From NCBI RefSeq assembly GCF_030272615.1, contig NC_081410.1, forward strand, positions 226,291,415 through 226,355,414: 64,000 nucleotides of DNA. Reading direction: 5' to 3'. This document shows, one piece after another, positions 47,858 to 59,336 of this stretch. The stretch is from Cryptomeria japonica. Taxonomy: Eukaryota; Streptophyta; Pinopsida; Cupressales; Cupressaceae. How positions within the stretch are numbered: the stretch's first letter is position 1; each line of letters starts with the position of its first letter. The notes beneath the pieces are model-generated. The model did not search any database. It had not been told where the DNA came from and saw only the letters and a program-made list of their open reading frames with translations. A program made the translations under genes and the position numbers.

Positions 47858-47875
47858 TGGCGACTCTGATAATCA
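47858..47875 (+). other. primer-binding-site-like sequence, Arg-tRNA type (2)
   Basis: TGGCGACTCTGATAATCA preceded by TTCCCCACAGTCTTTGTGGG, a likely LTR end (CACA). It lies 47 bp before the gag ATG at 47922. Which of the two sites was functional cannot be decided here. Confidence 0.5.
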
Positions 47876-47921
47876 TAACCAGTCCTTTAAATAAGTGAAA
47901 TTATTTAAGAAAACAAGCATA

Positions 47922-50117
47922 ATGCAGAGAGGAAGGAACACCAGGTCTTTCATGAAGAAGCATCCTCGTGAGACATTACAGGAGGGACTACCTGAACAGT
48001 CACATAGAGGTCAAAAAAATCAGTGGTACATGAGCCATCTAATGCTGCTTGGGTACAGAAAAACATCAATACGGGTAAGATATTTGAGAGACCTGTCTAT
48101 GCAAATTCAAATTCTTCTTCCCGTGAATCTAAGCATGATATTTTAGGTTTCCATTCTGGTTTATTTGGGAATGTAGAAGATGTCCATGTTTCAAATCAGG
48201 GGATATCCCAGCTAGTTTTTCTGGGAAAGGCAGATGTAGTTCAAACATAGTAAGAGATTATGTACCTAGGAAAATTGATAAAAGCATCAGTTTAATTGAT
48301 ATTGACCAAGTCAATATATCAAACTCTGAAGAAATCTTCCCTGATGAAGATAAGGTATCCCAAGAAATAGAGGACTTGAATAGAAGAGTCCACCATTTAA
48401 TTTCCTTAAGAGAAAAAAAGGAAGTAGATAAAGAGAGAGAAGTAAAGGAAAAATTGATGGAGAGAGACAGGCTTCTAAGACAAATTGCTGACCTTGAGTT
48501 ACTTGCCTAAGAAAAGGCCAAGAGTGAAGATGAAGGTCCTGTGATTAGAGAAATTTTAGTTCCCAAGACCAAACTAGCATACAAATCAGAAGTGCAACCA
48601 AGTAGGGAAGTTCTTAGTGACCTACAACCGGTTAGAAATGATGTTGACAAAGGAAAGCAGAAATGCATGGAAGGCGGGTCTGGATCTAAGACTACAATGG
48701 AAATCTCTCACATGCTATCAACACATGAAAGAGAGATGGAAAGGATGAGGAAAGAGAAGGAAGATTTGCAAATGGAGTTAGAAAAGGCTGAATTAGAAGC
48801 AGCCAACCAATAAGTTAAAAGAAAGATTAGCTATCTGAAAGAACCTCCTATCATATTTCCCTCTATAGATCAAAATAAACCCGTTCTTCACCAAGATTCA
48901 CTCCCTCCAGTTAAAATTCAACCAACCTTGCTTGTTAGCACTGCAACAACCAATCATGCCCCTGTTACTAACCAAGGTAACTAGATCTCTCTGACTCAAA
49001 GCCCCAATGTAAGAATGAACATGGGTAAGAGCCATGCTGCTAACCCATTCTAGAGAAGACCTATTAACCTAAAAATTTATAGACAAATTTTTTTTGATGG
49101 AATCCCAGGGTACCCTAACCATGTTCCTTCTTAATTGAGAGATATACTTCACAAATTTGCTGGGAATAATGCAATTAGTGCAGAAGAGAACTTAATTTTT
49201 TTTGGTGACTTGATAAATGATTATAAAATTATGGATGAAGATGTCATCATGAAATTATTTGTACAGTTCTTAGTAGATGATGCAAGGGACTGGTATAGAG
49301 GTCTTCCTGTGAATAGCATTAGGTCTTGGGAGGATTTTAAAAATTGTTTTCAGGAACAGTATGGTGACAAGACAAATGTGAGCTTCATGCTCAATGAGTT
49401 CAACAATATCAGAAAGTCTGACAATGAAATTGTCACAGATTTTAATGCCAGATTTTAGAAAGCAATGCATAGGCTATATCAGGTAATGAGGTTAGATGAC
49501 AACATGTGCCTGAATACTTATTACAATGGCTTTGATTCTAAAATGGCCTATATTCTGAGGGATAAAAATATGCATAGCCTGAGAGATGCATTTAGAATTG
49601 CCATCAATGTAGAGAGCAATAGAAAAACATTTGGGAAACTAGGGAGAAGAACTTATGGTAGGCTGTGGCAGGAATCAAAACAATAATCTAACAAAGTTGC
49701 TAAGGAAGAAGACAAAATAGAGAAGTTAGTAACTGCCATGAAGGATCTTACTACCAAGGTGAGTAAAAATGACAAACCTCATTACAACTGGCAAGACAGA
49801 CCTCCTAGGTTGCATGATATGCCTTACAACACTACTTGGAAGGATGGTAAGCTTCAAAATGAGAAGCCAAAAAATACTCAGAGCCAAGATACCCTTGATC
49901 CTGTAAAAGGAAAAAATATTCATAACATGGAGAATACTCCTTGGTGTATGGCTTGTGATGGACCACATTCTCCTCATCAATGTGTTGTAGCTCAAGCCCT
50001 TGAAGACTCCATGAGACAAGAGGTTGAGCCTGATATAAATATGTTTGAAACTATCATAGAAAGTGATGATGAGTCTTTACAAAGTGAATTTAGTGAGTGT
50101 AATGTGTTGGATAGTAA
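47922..50117 (+). pseudogene. Ty3/gypsy gag, interrupted by the Tat element
   Basis: Starts MQRGRNTRSFMKKHPRE, with two frame changes before about 48260. From there one frame continues to 50117 with about seven stops at likely Gln codons. The N-terminal half is charged and helical (coiled coil near 48360-48500 and 48700-48810). The capsid-like Retrotrans_gag region lies at 49135-49680: LFVQFLVDDARDWYRGLPVN, SWEDFKNCFQEQYGD and NEFNNIRKSDNEIVTDFNARF-like. A degenerate knuckle C-M-A-C-D-G-P-H-S-P-H-Q-C lies near 49948. The frame is cut at 50117 by the TG of a younger LTR, so the rest of this element is outside the window. Confidence 0.75.
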
Positions 50118-51204
50118 TGTAATACCCTAAAATGGTCATCTAAACCATGAGCCCCTAATCTCGACAATGTCACCAAGGTCCTAACCAAAGGCAATTAAAT
50201 TTGAGCACATAATTAATTCTAAAATCATCAAATGTCACATGGCAAAATTAATCACCCAATATTAATTAAATATTTATTTAATTAATTAAATCATTCCAAG
50301 TAAATCATTTTAAACAATTATCTTATTTATTTTATTAAATATCCTAGCATATTTAATTAAATAAATCAATTTGCCATTAAATCATCAAAAAGAGGAATTA
50401 CTTTAATTAAATAAATCAATTTGCCACAAATCTTCAAAAAAGGAAACAAATCAAGAAAGAGGAATTGGAAATTATGAGCACAAATCTTCAAAAATGGAAA
50501 TAAATAAAAAAAGGAATTAATTGACCAAGAAAGAATTAAAATTTGAGAAAAGAAATCAATTGGAGATAATCTTGAAAAACAAATTAAAAATTGATAAATA
50601 ATCTCAAAGAAAGCAATTAAAACAATTAAATCTCAAAAATTGAATGAAATAGAGAATAAATCAGTTTTTTCTTGATTTTAATCTTAAATTTAGTTCAACT
50701 TCCTTTCAAACTGAGAAAAACATCCAATCACATCAATTCACTTGGATTATGCTTCCTCTAGGAAAATCTTGACCGCTCATCATCAGTTGATCTTAGTCGT
50801 TGGTTTCTTTCTGAATTTTCTATAAATTCAGGCTCATCTCTCATTCAAAAGAGGCTAGAGAATGTATTGTTATTATACTGTTTTTGCTCTAGACTCATTG
50901 ATATATTGCATATAAATTATTTCATATTGATTTAAATCATTTAGCTTAATATTGTGTGAATATTGTTAGATCAATATTGCATCCATCTAGCATTCATCAA
51001 GTTCATATAGATGAAATCCTTTGTCTTGATGTTGTCTAGTCATTGATGTTATCTAAGAGCAATCTGATACTCACATCTTTTAGAAGGCAATGGGTCAATT
51101 TGTTATGATTTTCATATTCATTGATTATATTTGTCTAACCATGCATGTAATGACTTGATTGAAGTGTTGTGCTTACAGATATAGGTCTACTTTTCACACA
51201 CACA
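50118..51204 (+). repeat. 5' LTR of the Tat element, 1,087 bp
   Basis: Begins TGTAATACCCTAAAATGG and ends CACACACACA, four bases before the primer site. AGTAA at 50113-50117 would be the target duplication. U3 is AT-rich and contains a direct repeat (TTAATTAAATAAATCAATTT at about 50352 and 50403). Confidence 0.8.
50820..50828 (+). promoter_or_regulatory. TATA box of the Tat LTR
   Basis: TTTTCTATAAATTCAGG within the LTR, about 380 bp before its end. This is a good plant TATA match, so transcription would begin about 30 bp downstream. Confidence 0.55.
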
Positions 51205-51208
51205 TTTC

Positions 51209-51226
51209 TGGCGCCCACTGTGGGGC
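51209..51226 (+). other. primer binding site, Lys-tRNA type
   Basis: TGGCGCCCACTGTGGGGC. It differs by one base from the complement of the plant tRNA-Lys 3' end (TGGCGCCCACCGTGGGGC). Confidence 0.88.
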
Positions 51227-53387
51227 CCGATAACTACTTTTTTGGCCTCAAAATCATTTTTTTATCCTATAGGTTTCATCCGTACAACCTCTGCAAAATA
51301 TCATACGAGCAGTTTCACTGCATCGTACGACATTATATTGACGCCTACAATTTATCGCACGAAACAAGATCATATCCTTTAAATTGTTGTACGAATCAGA
51401 ATATGGACTCGTACGACATATTGATTTTCTTATAGTTTGTCATTCTATGTTGATTTCTAACTCGTAGGACATACTGCTTATGCTATCTTTTTGTCATCAT
51501 ATGCTGGTTTCTAACTCATACGATAAAACTGTTCTGTCGTTTTGTTTTATGAATATTGTTGTACGATTTTGTTTTTTGATAGATTAAAAACATATTACCT
51601 TTCAAGATTTTTTGCTTAAATTTTGATGATGCTAACGCTGACCCTGGATTGTCTTTTGTTTGCCTGAGATTTTTACAGCCTGACCAATTTCTTGCAAGAT
51701 GCTTGTCAAAGAATCTATCAAATCAAATATATGCCTGTCAAAGAATAAAAACAACATGACTACTGATACGTTGTTTTTGCAGGTTGCCTAAAGAAAATCG
51801 ACCAAACATTGTGTATTCTTTAAATTCATTTTTAGGCACTTAAATTGCTATCTAGTTAATGAGCAAATCTATTTTTCATCTTTTCAGAAAAATCTAAAAG
51901 GTAGGAGAGTATGCTCTTGTCTTTTATAGACAATCAGAAATCTAACCCTTGAAGCTTTTTTCTAAGTTTTGAGATTTATGTACCTTTAGTGGGCTTGTCA
52001 TAGTGGGAAAAAGTAATCACCCTGTGAGAACAACCTAAGTGAGTACAGTTGGACCTGAGCATTCCAATTCACTATAATAAATAGGTCTCTAATGATTAAA
52101 GTCTCAGAGGATGGGATTATTTTAGTTTTCTCTTTGAGATCTTTCATATTGGGGCATTTTGTAGGGCCTCACAGTCTCAATCGTGTTTATGTGACTATAG
52201 CTTGTTTCGGTACCTTGTCGGGCTATAGGCCTCAATCATGCTTGCGTGACTTCAAGGGGTAATTTCAAATAGAATTTTTGATTAAGAACTATAAAATAGA
52301 AGCTACCTGATTCACCTCCAAAAGGTTGATAATCTTTGTGCAAGAGAGATAGTAACTCTCCCAAGACACTTGCCATATCGTGCCCCCATTAGCGTTTGGA
52401 GTTGGCTAATATAGCATTGAGAATCCATTGCATGAGACTCGTTGGCCATATTCTGATTAGCTATTGGGTGTGTACCTAAGTCAACAAGCAAAGGTTTTCT
52501 TCTCTAAGACAACTTCCATAGGGTTAGCGTGCCGTGCTTGAATTATTATATATTTTGCGTGTTTTGTGTGTTTTCATCCCTAAAAATAAAAATGAAATAC
52601 TGAAACTAGAGAAAACAAATCAGAAAGATCAAACAACAACTCAGTGATAAACTCTATCCCCGTCAAAAACTAGTCTATCCCTGTCAAAAATCAGCCCATC
52701 TCAGAATTGGTTGTACTCAGCTATCATACCCAGTCATTGAAAAACTCAAAATTTTAGTCTCTGCTCTGTGAATAGTCATACGAGTCTGTTGAATTGTCAT
52801 CCTTCACCAAATCCTGTGTCCTACGAGTATACTAAATTTTTGTTCTATGTCCAATCTTGTGTCGTACGAAACCAAATAGTCTGTCATTTAAGCTAAATCC
52901 TGTGTCGTATGAAATAGAATCAAATAGAATCATTTGTTATCCGGGACCTACTCATTTGTCGTACGGTACTAGGCAACAACTCATACAAAACATAATTATT
53001 GTCATCCTAAACCTGTTGAACTATCGTATGATCTCATAAATTATGTTGTACGAGTCTCTGATTTTGCCAGTCCAAAATAGTTAAACCTGTCCAAAACAAT
53101 CTATAGTGAGCCTAAAACTGGTTATCATCCTCCTAAGCATAAACAACCTTTATAGTGTACCTCTGCAGTTGTGTTGCATGATTTTGTCAATCATTTCTCA
53201 GCTAGTTCAAACAAACATTTTATCAATCCTAAGTCAACTTGGATAACGTCTTACACAAGATAGATCGTTCTTGAAACAAGACCAGATCTTAAGTTACTTC
53301 TCTTAATTACTACGTTAAATGAACTACTAGCTACAATTTGATCTTGACTTCTGCAACACATCTCGCTCTTGGTCCTGTCAGTTAGAA
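51227..53387 (+). other. leader (5' UTR) of the Tat element with TCGTACGA-like motifs
   Basis: No coding frame. TCGTACGA and one-base variants (TCATACGA, TCGTATGA, TTGTACGA) cluster at about 51300-51565 and 52785-53050, roughly 15 in all; see findings. The middle (51600-52750) holds no recognised feature. Confidence 0.7.
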
Positions 53388-55400
53388 ATGCCTGTCCAAA
53401 CCAGAAGCTCTCGTAGCAAAACAGACAAAGAAAAAGAGACACCCTTTTTGACCAATGACAATCCATTCTTTGTGGAAGACCCCTTTTACAATAAACCTTC
53501 CTTGTCACAGATACCAGTTTATGACATACCAATCTTTGGTCGGCCCCTATCTCCCACCATGTCTGGGGAAAGACAAGAAAGAGAAGCTAGTAAACGAAAC
53601 ACTCACGAAGATTTCAGCAATCATGCCACTGATAGTGATTCATCAACTGAATCTGAGCTTCCTGAACCTCCTGAAGATGAAGTACATAGATGTCAGAATA
53701 ATAAAGAATTCTGGAAAATGATGAAGGTCATCATGGCTAGGGAAAAAGAAGACTATTTCCTAGAATTAGCAAAACAAGGTGCCAAACTCCCTACTGGTTA
53801 TAATGTGGAGGCCCTCATTGCTAAAGAGGAAGAGACACCATGGGGAAAAATAATCAAACAAATGCAAGCATTACAAATTGCGGTCACAAAAATAGAAAAC
53901 AAAGATAAAATGCCAAAACAATATTCTCTGGATGCAACATGCCCATTCCCATTTGACAAAAATCTTTACATGTCTCCATTTCCTTCACGAGTTGAGATAC
54001 AAAAATTTGACAAGTATGATGGTACCTCAGATCCTCAAGATCATGTCAGAGAGTTTTGTGCCGCTTGTATGGAGTTTATGCATGATCAAACATACCTCAT
54101 GCACCTTTTCCCAAGGAGTTTAGGGGGTCAAGCAGTGGAATGGTTCGCAAGCCTACCCAAAGGGATAAAAACATTTGAAGAACTAATCCAACTATTTTTA
54201 CAACAATAATCATACAACATTCATCACCCAGTCACTATGATAGAGCTTTGCAGTACTAGACAAAAGATAGGAGAACCCTTTCTCACTTTCCTCCAACGAT
54301 GGAGAAAGATGTTCTCTAGATATTCATGGACTATCCCAGATCTTGAGAAAATGGATATCTTTATCAATAACTTAGTCCCTGAATTGAAGTACAGTGTCCA
54401 GATGCAAGTACACCCTTCATTCAACAAAATCGTGAATAACGCCCTCAGAATGGAAGATGTGCTCATAAAGAAAGGGGATATCTCACTTTGGAAGGAAACA
54501 CAATCAGGTTTTAGCTCTAAAGAAAAGAGTAAATACTGGAAATATGTCAAAGATAGCAACAAGAATGTTGTTAATGACGGAGTGGTAGATACTGTTCAAG
54601 AAAAAGCAAAATCCACAATATTTAACTTGGCTAGTGGCACACAAGCACTAAAGGTAGCTGAAACTACAACAAAAAATCTTTCAAAGAAGACGAGAGAGTG
54701 GTTTAAAGACAAACCTTGGGTCTCAAAACCTAAACATGATTTTACTCCTCTAGATGAGTCATATGAGTCGGCTTTTAAAACTTTATTGGCAAACAATCTA
54801 ATAACATTGCCAGACACTTCCAGACCAAATGACCTAGAAATTAGACCCAAATGGTGGAGAGAAAATGAATACTGCGACTATCATCGGAATAAGGGACATA
54901 ACATAAACAACTGCATGAAACTCTGGCATGAAATTCAAGATCTCATTGACATAGGCAAGATCCTTGTTGGAATTCACATGACTAATGCTGATCATAAGGC
55001 TTTTAAAGATCCCTTACCCAATTATGAACAAGGGGAATCCCCAAAATCCAAGGGAGGAGCTAGAGTCAATTATACTTACACTAATCACGATAATGTGATC
55101 AACATGATTGAACCTGTGCAACTTGAATATTGCAACTTGAACATCATCCAAGATCACGAAAGTCAAGCACAGACTGCTACTTGCATGACTCGTGCTCAAA
55201 GGAAGATTTCTCTCCTAGGAGCTAGTTCCTCCACTTTTGATCAAACAACATCAAAACTGCCAAATAAACAAATAGACACAATCATGGCCAAATCAAAGCA
55301 ACCGGTTTCATCATGTTCTCCTGGTTATAGTATTGTTGAACAATTGAAGAGAACCAATGCTCAAATCTCCATTCTAGAACTGCTTAAGATCTCTTCTACT
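53388..55400 (+). pseudogene. Tat gag
   Basis: Starts MPVQTRSSRSKTDKEKETPF after several hundred bases of stops, the best start. An acidic N-terminal region is followed by the capsid-like Retrotrans_gag domain at about 53980-54500: PFPSRVEIQKFDKYDGTSDP, QDHVREFCAACMEF, LFPRSLGGQAVEWFASLP, then one stop (TAA 54207, likely a Gln codon), and FLTFLQRWRKMFSR. At about 54870-54925 is CDYHRNKGHNINNC, the C-x2-H-x4-H-x4-C knuckle variant found in Tat gag. The frame continues without break into protease. Gag assembles the particle and binds RNA. Confidence 0.85.
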
Positions 55401-57902
55401 CATAAAGAGGTCCTGGACAAGGCTCTACTTATCACCAATGTTCCTAAAGATTTAGACATAAATCAGTTTCAATCTATGGTAGGTCACCTAACCTCCCCTC
55501 ATTACCTCACGTTCTCTGAAGAAGATGATAACTCAATAAGTCATCTACATAACCAGCCATTACACATTGAAGCCATGATCCATAAACACCACGTTAAACA
55601 TGTTTTGATAGATGGAGGTGCTGGGTTGAATATTTGTACTTACAATCTATTAACACACCTGAGATTCTCTGAAAATGTTATTGATCCAACAAAGAAGATA
55701 ATAATCAAGGCTTATGATGAAGAAGAAAGAACTTCTAAGGGACTGATATCATTACCAATCAGAGTAGGACTTGTGGAGAGAGATGTCATTTTTCAAGTCC
55801 TGGATCTTCATCTTTCATACAACATCTTACTGGGTAGGCCATGGATTCATGAAATGAAAGCAGTACCATCTACGTACCATCAATGCCTGAAGTTTCCTTA
55901 TAATGGAGTAGAAGTCAGTATTCCTGCCGATACAAGCTATACCTGTAATACATTAATGTAGGGTGCTGATGCTTTTGTTCCTAATAATAGAGCAGCTTCT
56001 ACAACTGAAAGTTTAGAATCTCTGCTAAAAGATTTGGAAAAGAAAATGAAAATCACAAACACTGGCATGGATGGCTACAAGATAGAGCCTATACTCTCAC
56101 TGATGTCACTTCCTCCATCACCAAGACAATTGGGAAAACCATTAGAGGGTATGAAGCCACAAATTTCAACCCCAAATGTCATTTATGAGGGCACCTTTAT
56201 ACAATCCTCTACTTCTCTTACGGGTGAGATATAAGGAGATGATGTCCTTAAATCACTTTTCAAAGAAGATAGTGCTGATAAAGAAGTACGACATTGTGCG
56301 ATTTCTCTGACATAATATGGTCTAGGCTATAAGATGCTTCAACGCATGGGATATTCAGATGCTGGTCCTCTAGGCAAGCGTCAACAAGGTATTGTTGAAC
56401 CCATTCAACTGCAAACTAAGTCTGTCAATGATAAAGCTGGACTGGGATATGATCCAAGCAAGAAATCAGATCAGAAGCGCACACCTCACTATCAATGTAA
56501 GTGGAAGAAAAAGGTACTACCTTTAACCATACAAGAGATTAATGCTCACCAAACTCAGGAAGAGTGTGACACCGAACAACAAGAATTGCCTACCCAGAAA
56601 AAGGAAACAGATGGAAATCAAGTTCCAGTCCTATCAGCTATAATACCATAGGAAGTAGAAGTCCCAGAGGATATGAGAGATGAGGTATACAAGATCAGAG
56701 AATTGTTTGCACCGCTAAACGTTCCAGTCACATATACTGATAGACAACAAGTAGATGACTCAGAAACTGATTCAAATGAGTATGAATGGGGTCCAGAACA
56801 CATCTCAGATACATCTACTACAGAAATGCTTGAAGAACTCAAGGATATTGTAGATGATGCACAAGAGCTGATATGCCTAAGAATGTAAAAGGAAATAGAA
56901 GAAATCAGATTAAAATGATAGGAAGACTATGACCAACAGTTGGAGAAAGAAAAGACACAAACAAGTCCTTCACCTACCAATCCTCCTAATGAGATAGGAA
57001 AAATCAGGTATGGAACTACACAAGAAGAACTAGAAGTTACAGAAAAAAAACCAGTCATCAGTCCAGAAGAAGCTGAATGGAGCAGACGATAGGAATTAAC
57101 AAAACCATCAAAGTCATGTCCACAAGTGTGTCAAGTACAAGCAGTTAATGAACCAAATCACGAAGGAACTTGCAACATCAAAGATGTGGGTGTTGATACT
57201 ATATATGCCTTCACAAAACCACTTGAAGATGAGTCAACAACTCCATCCTATGACTCTGATGACTCGGACAAGAGCTCTATCTATGACAACAACTATTCAA
57301 CAATGCATTATGACTACTCTGTCATGAATGATGAGATACTGTCTACTGTTATACCATGGTATGTAGTCTAGTCTAAAGTAGGTGATGATGCTAGAAGTAG
57401 GTCGGTTGAGTTAGGTCCAATAAATACTAACATGAATGATGATAATCATGTCGTAACTCTTCCTGGTCCCGAGACACATACACAGGGTAGTATTCTGGAA
57501 CTCAACTGGTCGGTCCGAAACAATGATGATAGTACCATGAACTCCCTTGAGCCTATTTCAACCTTATCCTTAATGCATCCAGAACTGATTGATTTTACTC
57601 TTTATAACCAACCCTTGAATGTACCTACCTTTACCAATGACTATACACTAGCCTACTATCTCAATGCAGTTGAACCCATGTACTCTTCCACCAGCAAACA
57701 AAATGAAAACATGTTTGAAGTGGATATCAAGTATCTTAGTCACAAAAACAAGAAAAATAAGAGTAAAAGATCTGATGGCGAAAACCACATTGTGGCAATG
57801 TCAAACTCTAAAAAAGAGAAAATAAAGGACAAACCTAAAGGTGAAAACCTCTCTGAGGCACCTATAGGTGAGATACTTGATTTACTGCCAAGTCACTTCT
57901 AG
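55401..57902 (+). pseudogene. Tat protease and G-patch-containing linker
   Basis: Same frame as gag. The protease lies at about 55550-55900 with HVLIDGGAGLNICTYNLL (D-x-G-A active site) and NILLGRPWIHEM. A G-patch-like stretch at about 56316-56465 reads GLGYKMLQRMGY, then GPLGKRQQGIVEPI and KAGLGYDPSKK. G-patch motifs next to protease occur in several plant Ty3/gypsy elements and betaretroviruses; a role in nucleic-acid binding is known there, not shown here. The rest (56650-57900) is acidic, low-complexity and unlike known domains. Stops at 55959, 56232, 56313, 56649, 56886, 56916, 56919, 57090, 57369 and 57900. Confidence 0.8.
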
Positions 57903-59336
57903 GAGAGATCTTCCATATTGATCGAGTCAACTCAGCCAGTGAACATTGGGAGTCAAGAGATACCACATATCATTCATTTAGCTCAATCACTATCAGCAGA
58001 AGAGTTAAAAGATTTTAGCAATATTTTTTTAGAAAAGAAGATCAACTTTGCATGGACATACTCAGATATGCTAGGACTAGATCTTGATCTCATCATGCAT
58101 CATCTCTCTATTATGCTAGGAGTTAAACCAGTCAAACAAAAACTTTGAAAGATGCATCCTCATGAGGCACTACTAGTCAAGGCTGAACTAGAGAAATTGC
58201 TAAAAGCTAGATTTATCAAAGCTATAGACTACACAGAATGGATATCCAACATAGTACCTGTATCAAAAGAAGACAAATCTATTAGAGTTTGCACATATTT
58301 CAGGGATCTCAACAAGGCACGTCTAAAAGATGATTTTCCATTGCCCAACATTGACATGATAGTAGATATGATTGCTGGATATGAGATGTATTCATTAATG
58401 GATGGATTCTCTGGTTACAATTAGATCAAGATAGCACCTAAAGATCAAGAGAAGACAACTTTCACATGTGCATGGGGAAATTTCTGTTGGAATGTTATGC
58501 CGTTTGGTCTAAAGAACATAGGAGCAACTTACCAAAGAGCAGTAACCACTATTTTCCATGATATGATACATAAAAACATGGAAGATTATGTTGATGACAC
58601 CCTGGTAAAGACTATGAAGAGATCTACACACATTCAAGAGCTAGAAGCTCTGCTTAAATCCAAAGAAATGTACATTTGGGGTAACATCAGGAAAATTGCT
58701 TGGGTACATAATATCCAAAAAAGGAATTGAGGTTGACCCTGAAAAGGTCTAAGCTATAATGGAAATACCTCCACCAAAGAATATCAGTCAGATGAGAAGT
58801 CTACAAGGCCATCTTCAGTCCATAAAGCATTTTATATCTCAGCTAGCTGACAAAGCTCAACCCTTCACAAAGGTATTAAGGAAAGGGATTCAATACAACT
58901 GGGATAACAACTGGGATATTGTGAACTACATTTACAACAAATCAAAGAATATCTTTCTAATCCACCCATATTAATGCAACTAATTCAAGGTAATCCATTG
59001 ATCCTGTACATATCAACTATAGATACTTCACTGGGGGCACTTCTGGCACAACAGGATGACAATAAAAAGGAACGAGCTATCTATTACATCAGCAAAACAT
59101 TGGTGTCATATGAAATGAATTACACTATGATAGAGAAAGCATGCTTAGCATTGGTCTTTGCATCACAAAAATTAAGGCACTATATGTTGGCACCCTCTAT
59201 TAAGCTGATAGCCAAGATTGATCCACTTAAGTATCTTCTCAGTAAAGCAACGCTTACAGGAAGACTGGCCAAATGGGTCACGGTCCTTATAGAATTTGAG
59301 ATTGAATATGTGGAACGTATAGCCATCAAAGGATAG
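57903..59336 (+). pseudogene. Tat reverse transcriptase and first RNase H
   Basis: The RT N-terminus is near 58150 (MHPHEALLVKAELEKLLKA, then EWISNIVPVSKED). It is followed by RVCTYFRDLNKARLKDDFPL, YSLMDGFSGYN (first Asp), a TAG in place of Gln, MPFGLKNIGATYQRA and MEDYVDDTLVKT (usually YVDDILVK, so Ile to Thr). A pair of frame changes near 58680 and 58918 encloses the thumb region (FGVTSGKLLGYI, then LQGHLQSIKHFISQL). The first RNase H (59000-59330) has LILYISTIDTSLGALLAQ, ERAIYYISKTL, and EKACLALVFASQKLRHYM. A stop at 59334 ends it. Confidence 0.85.
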
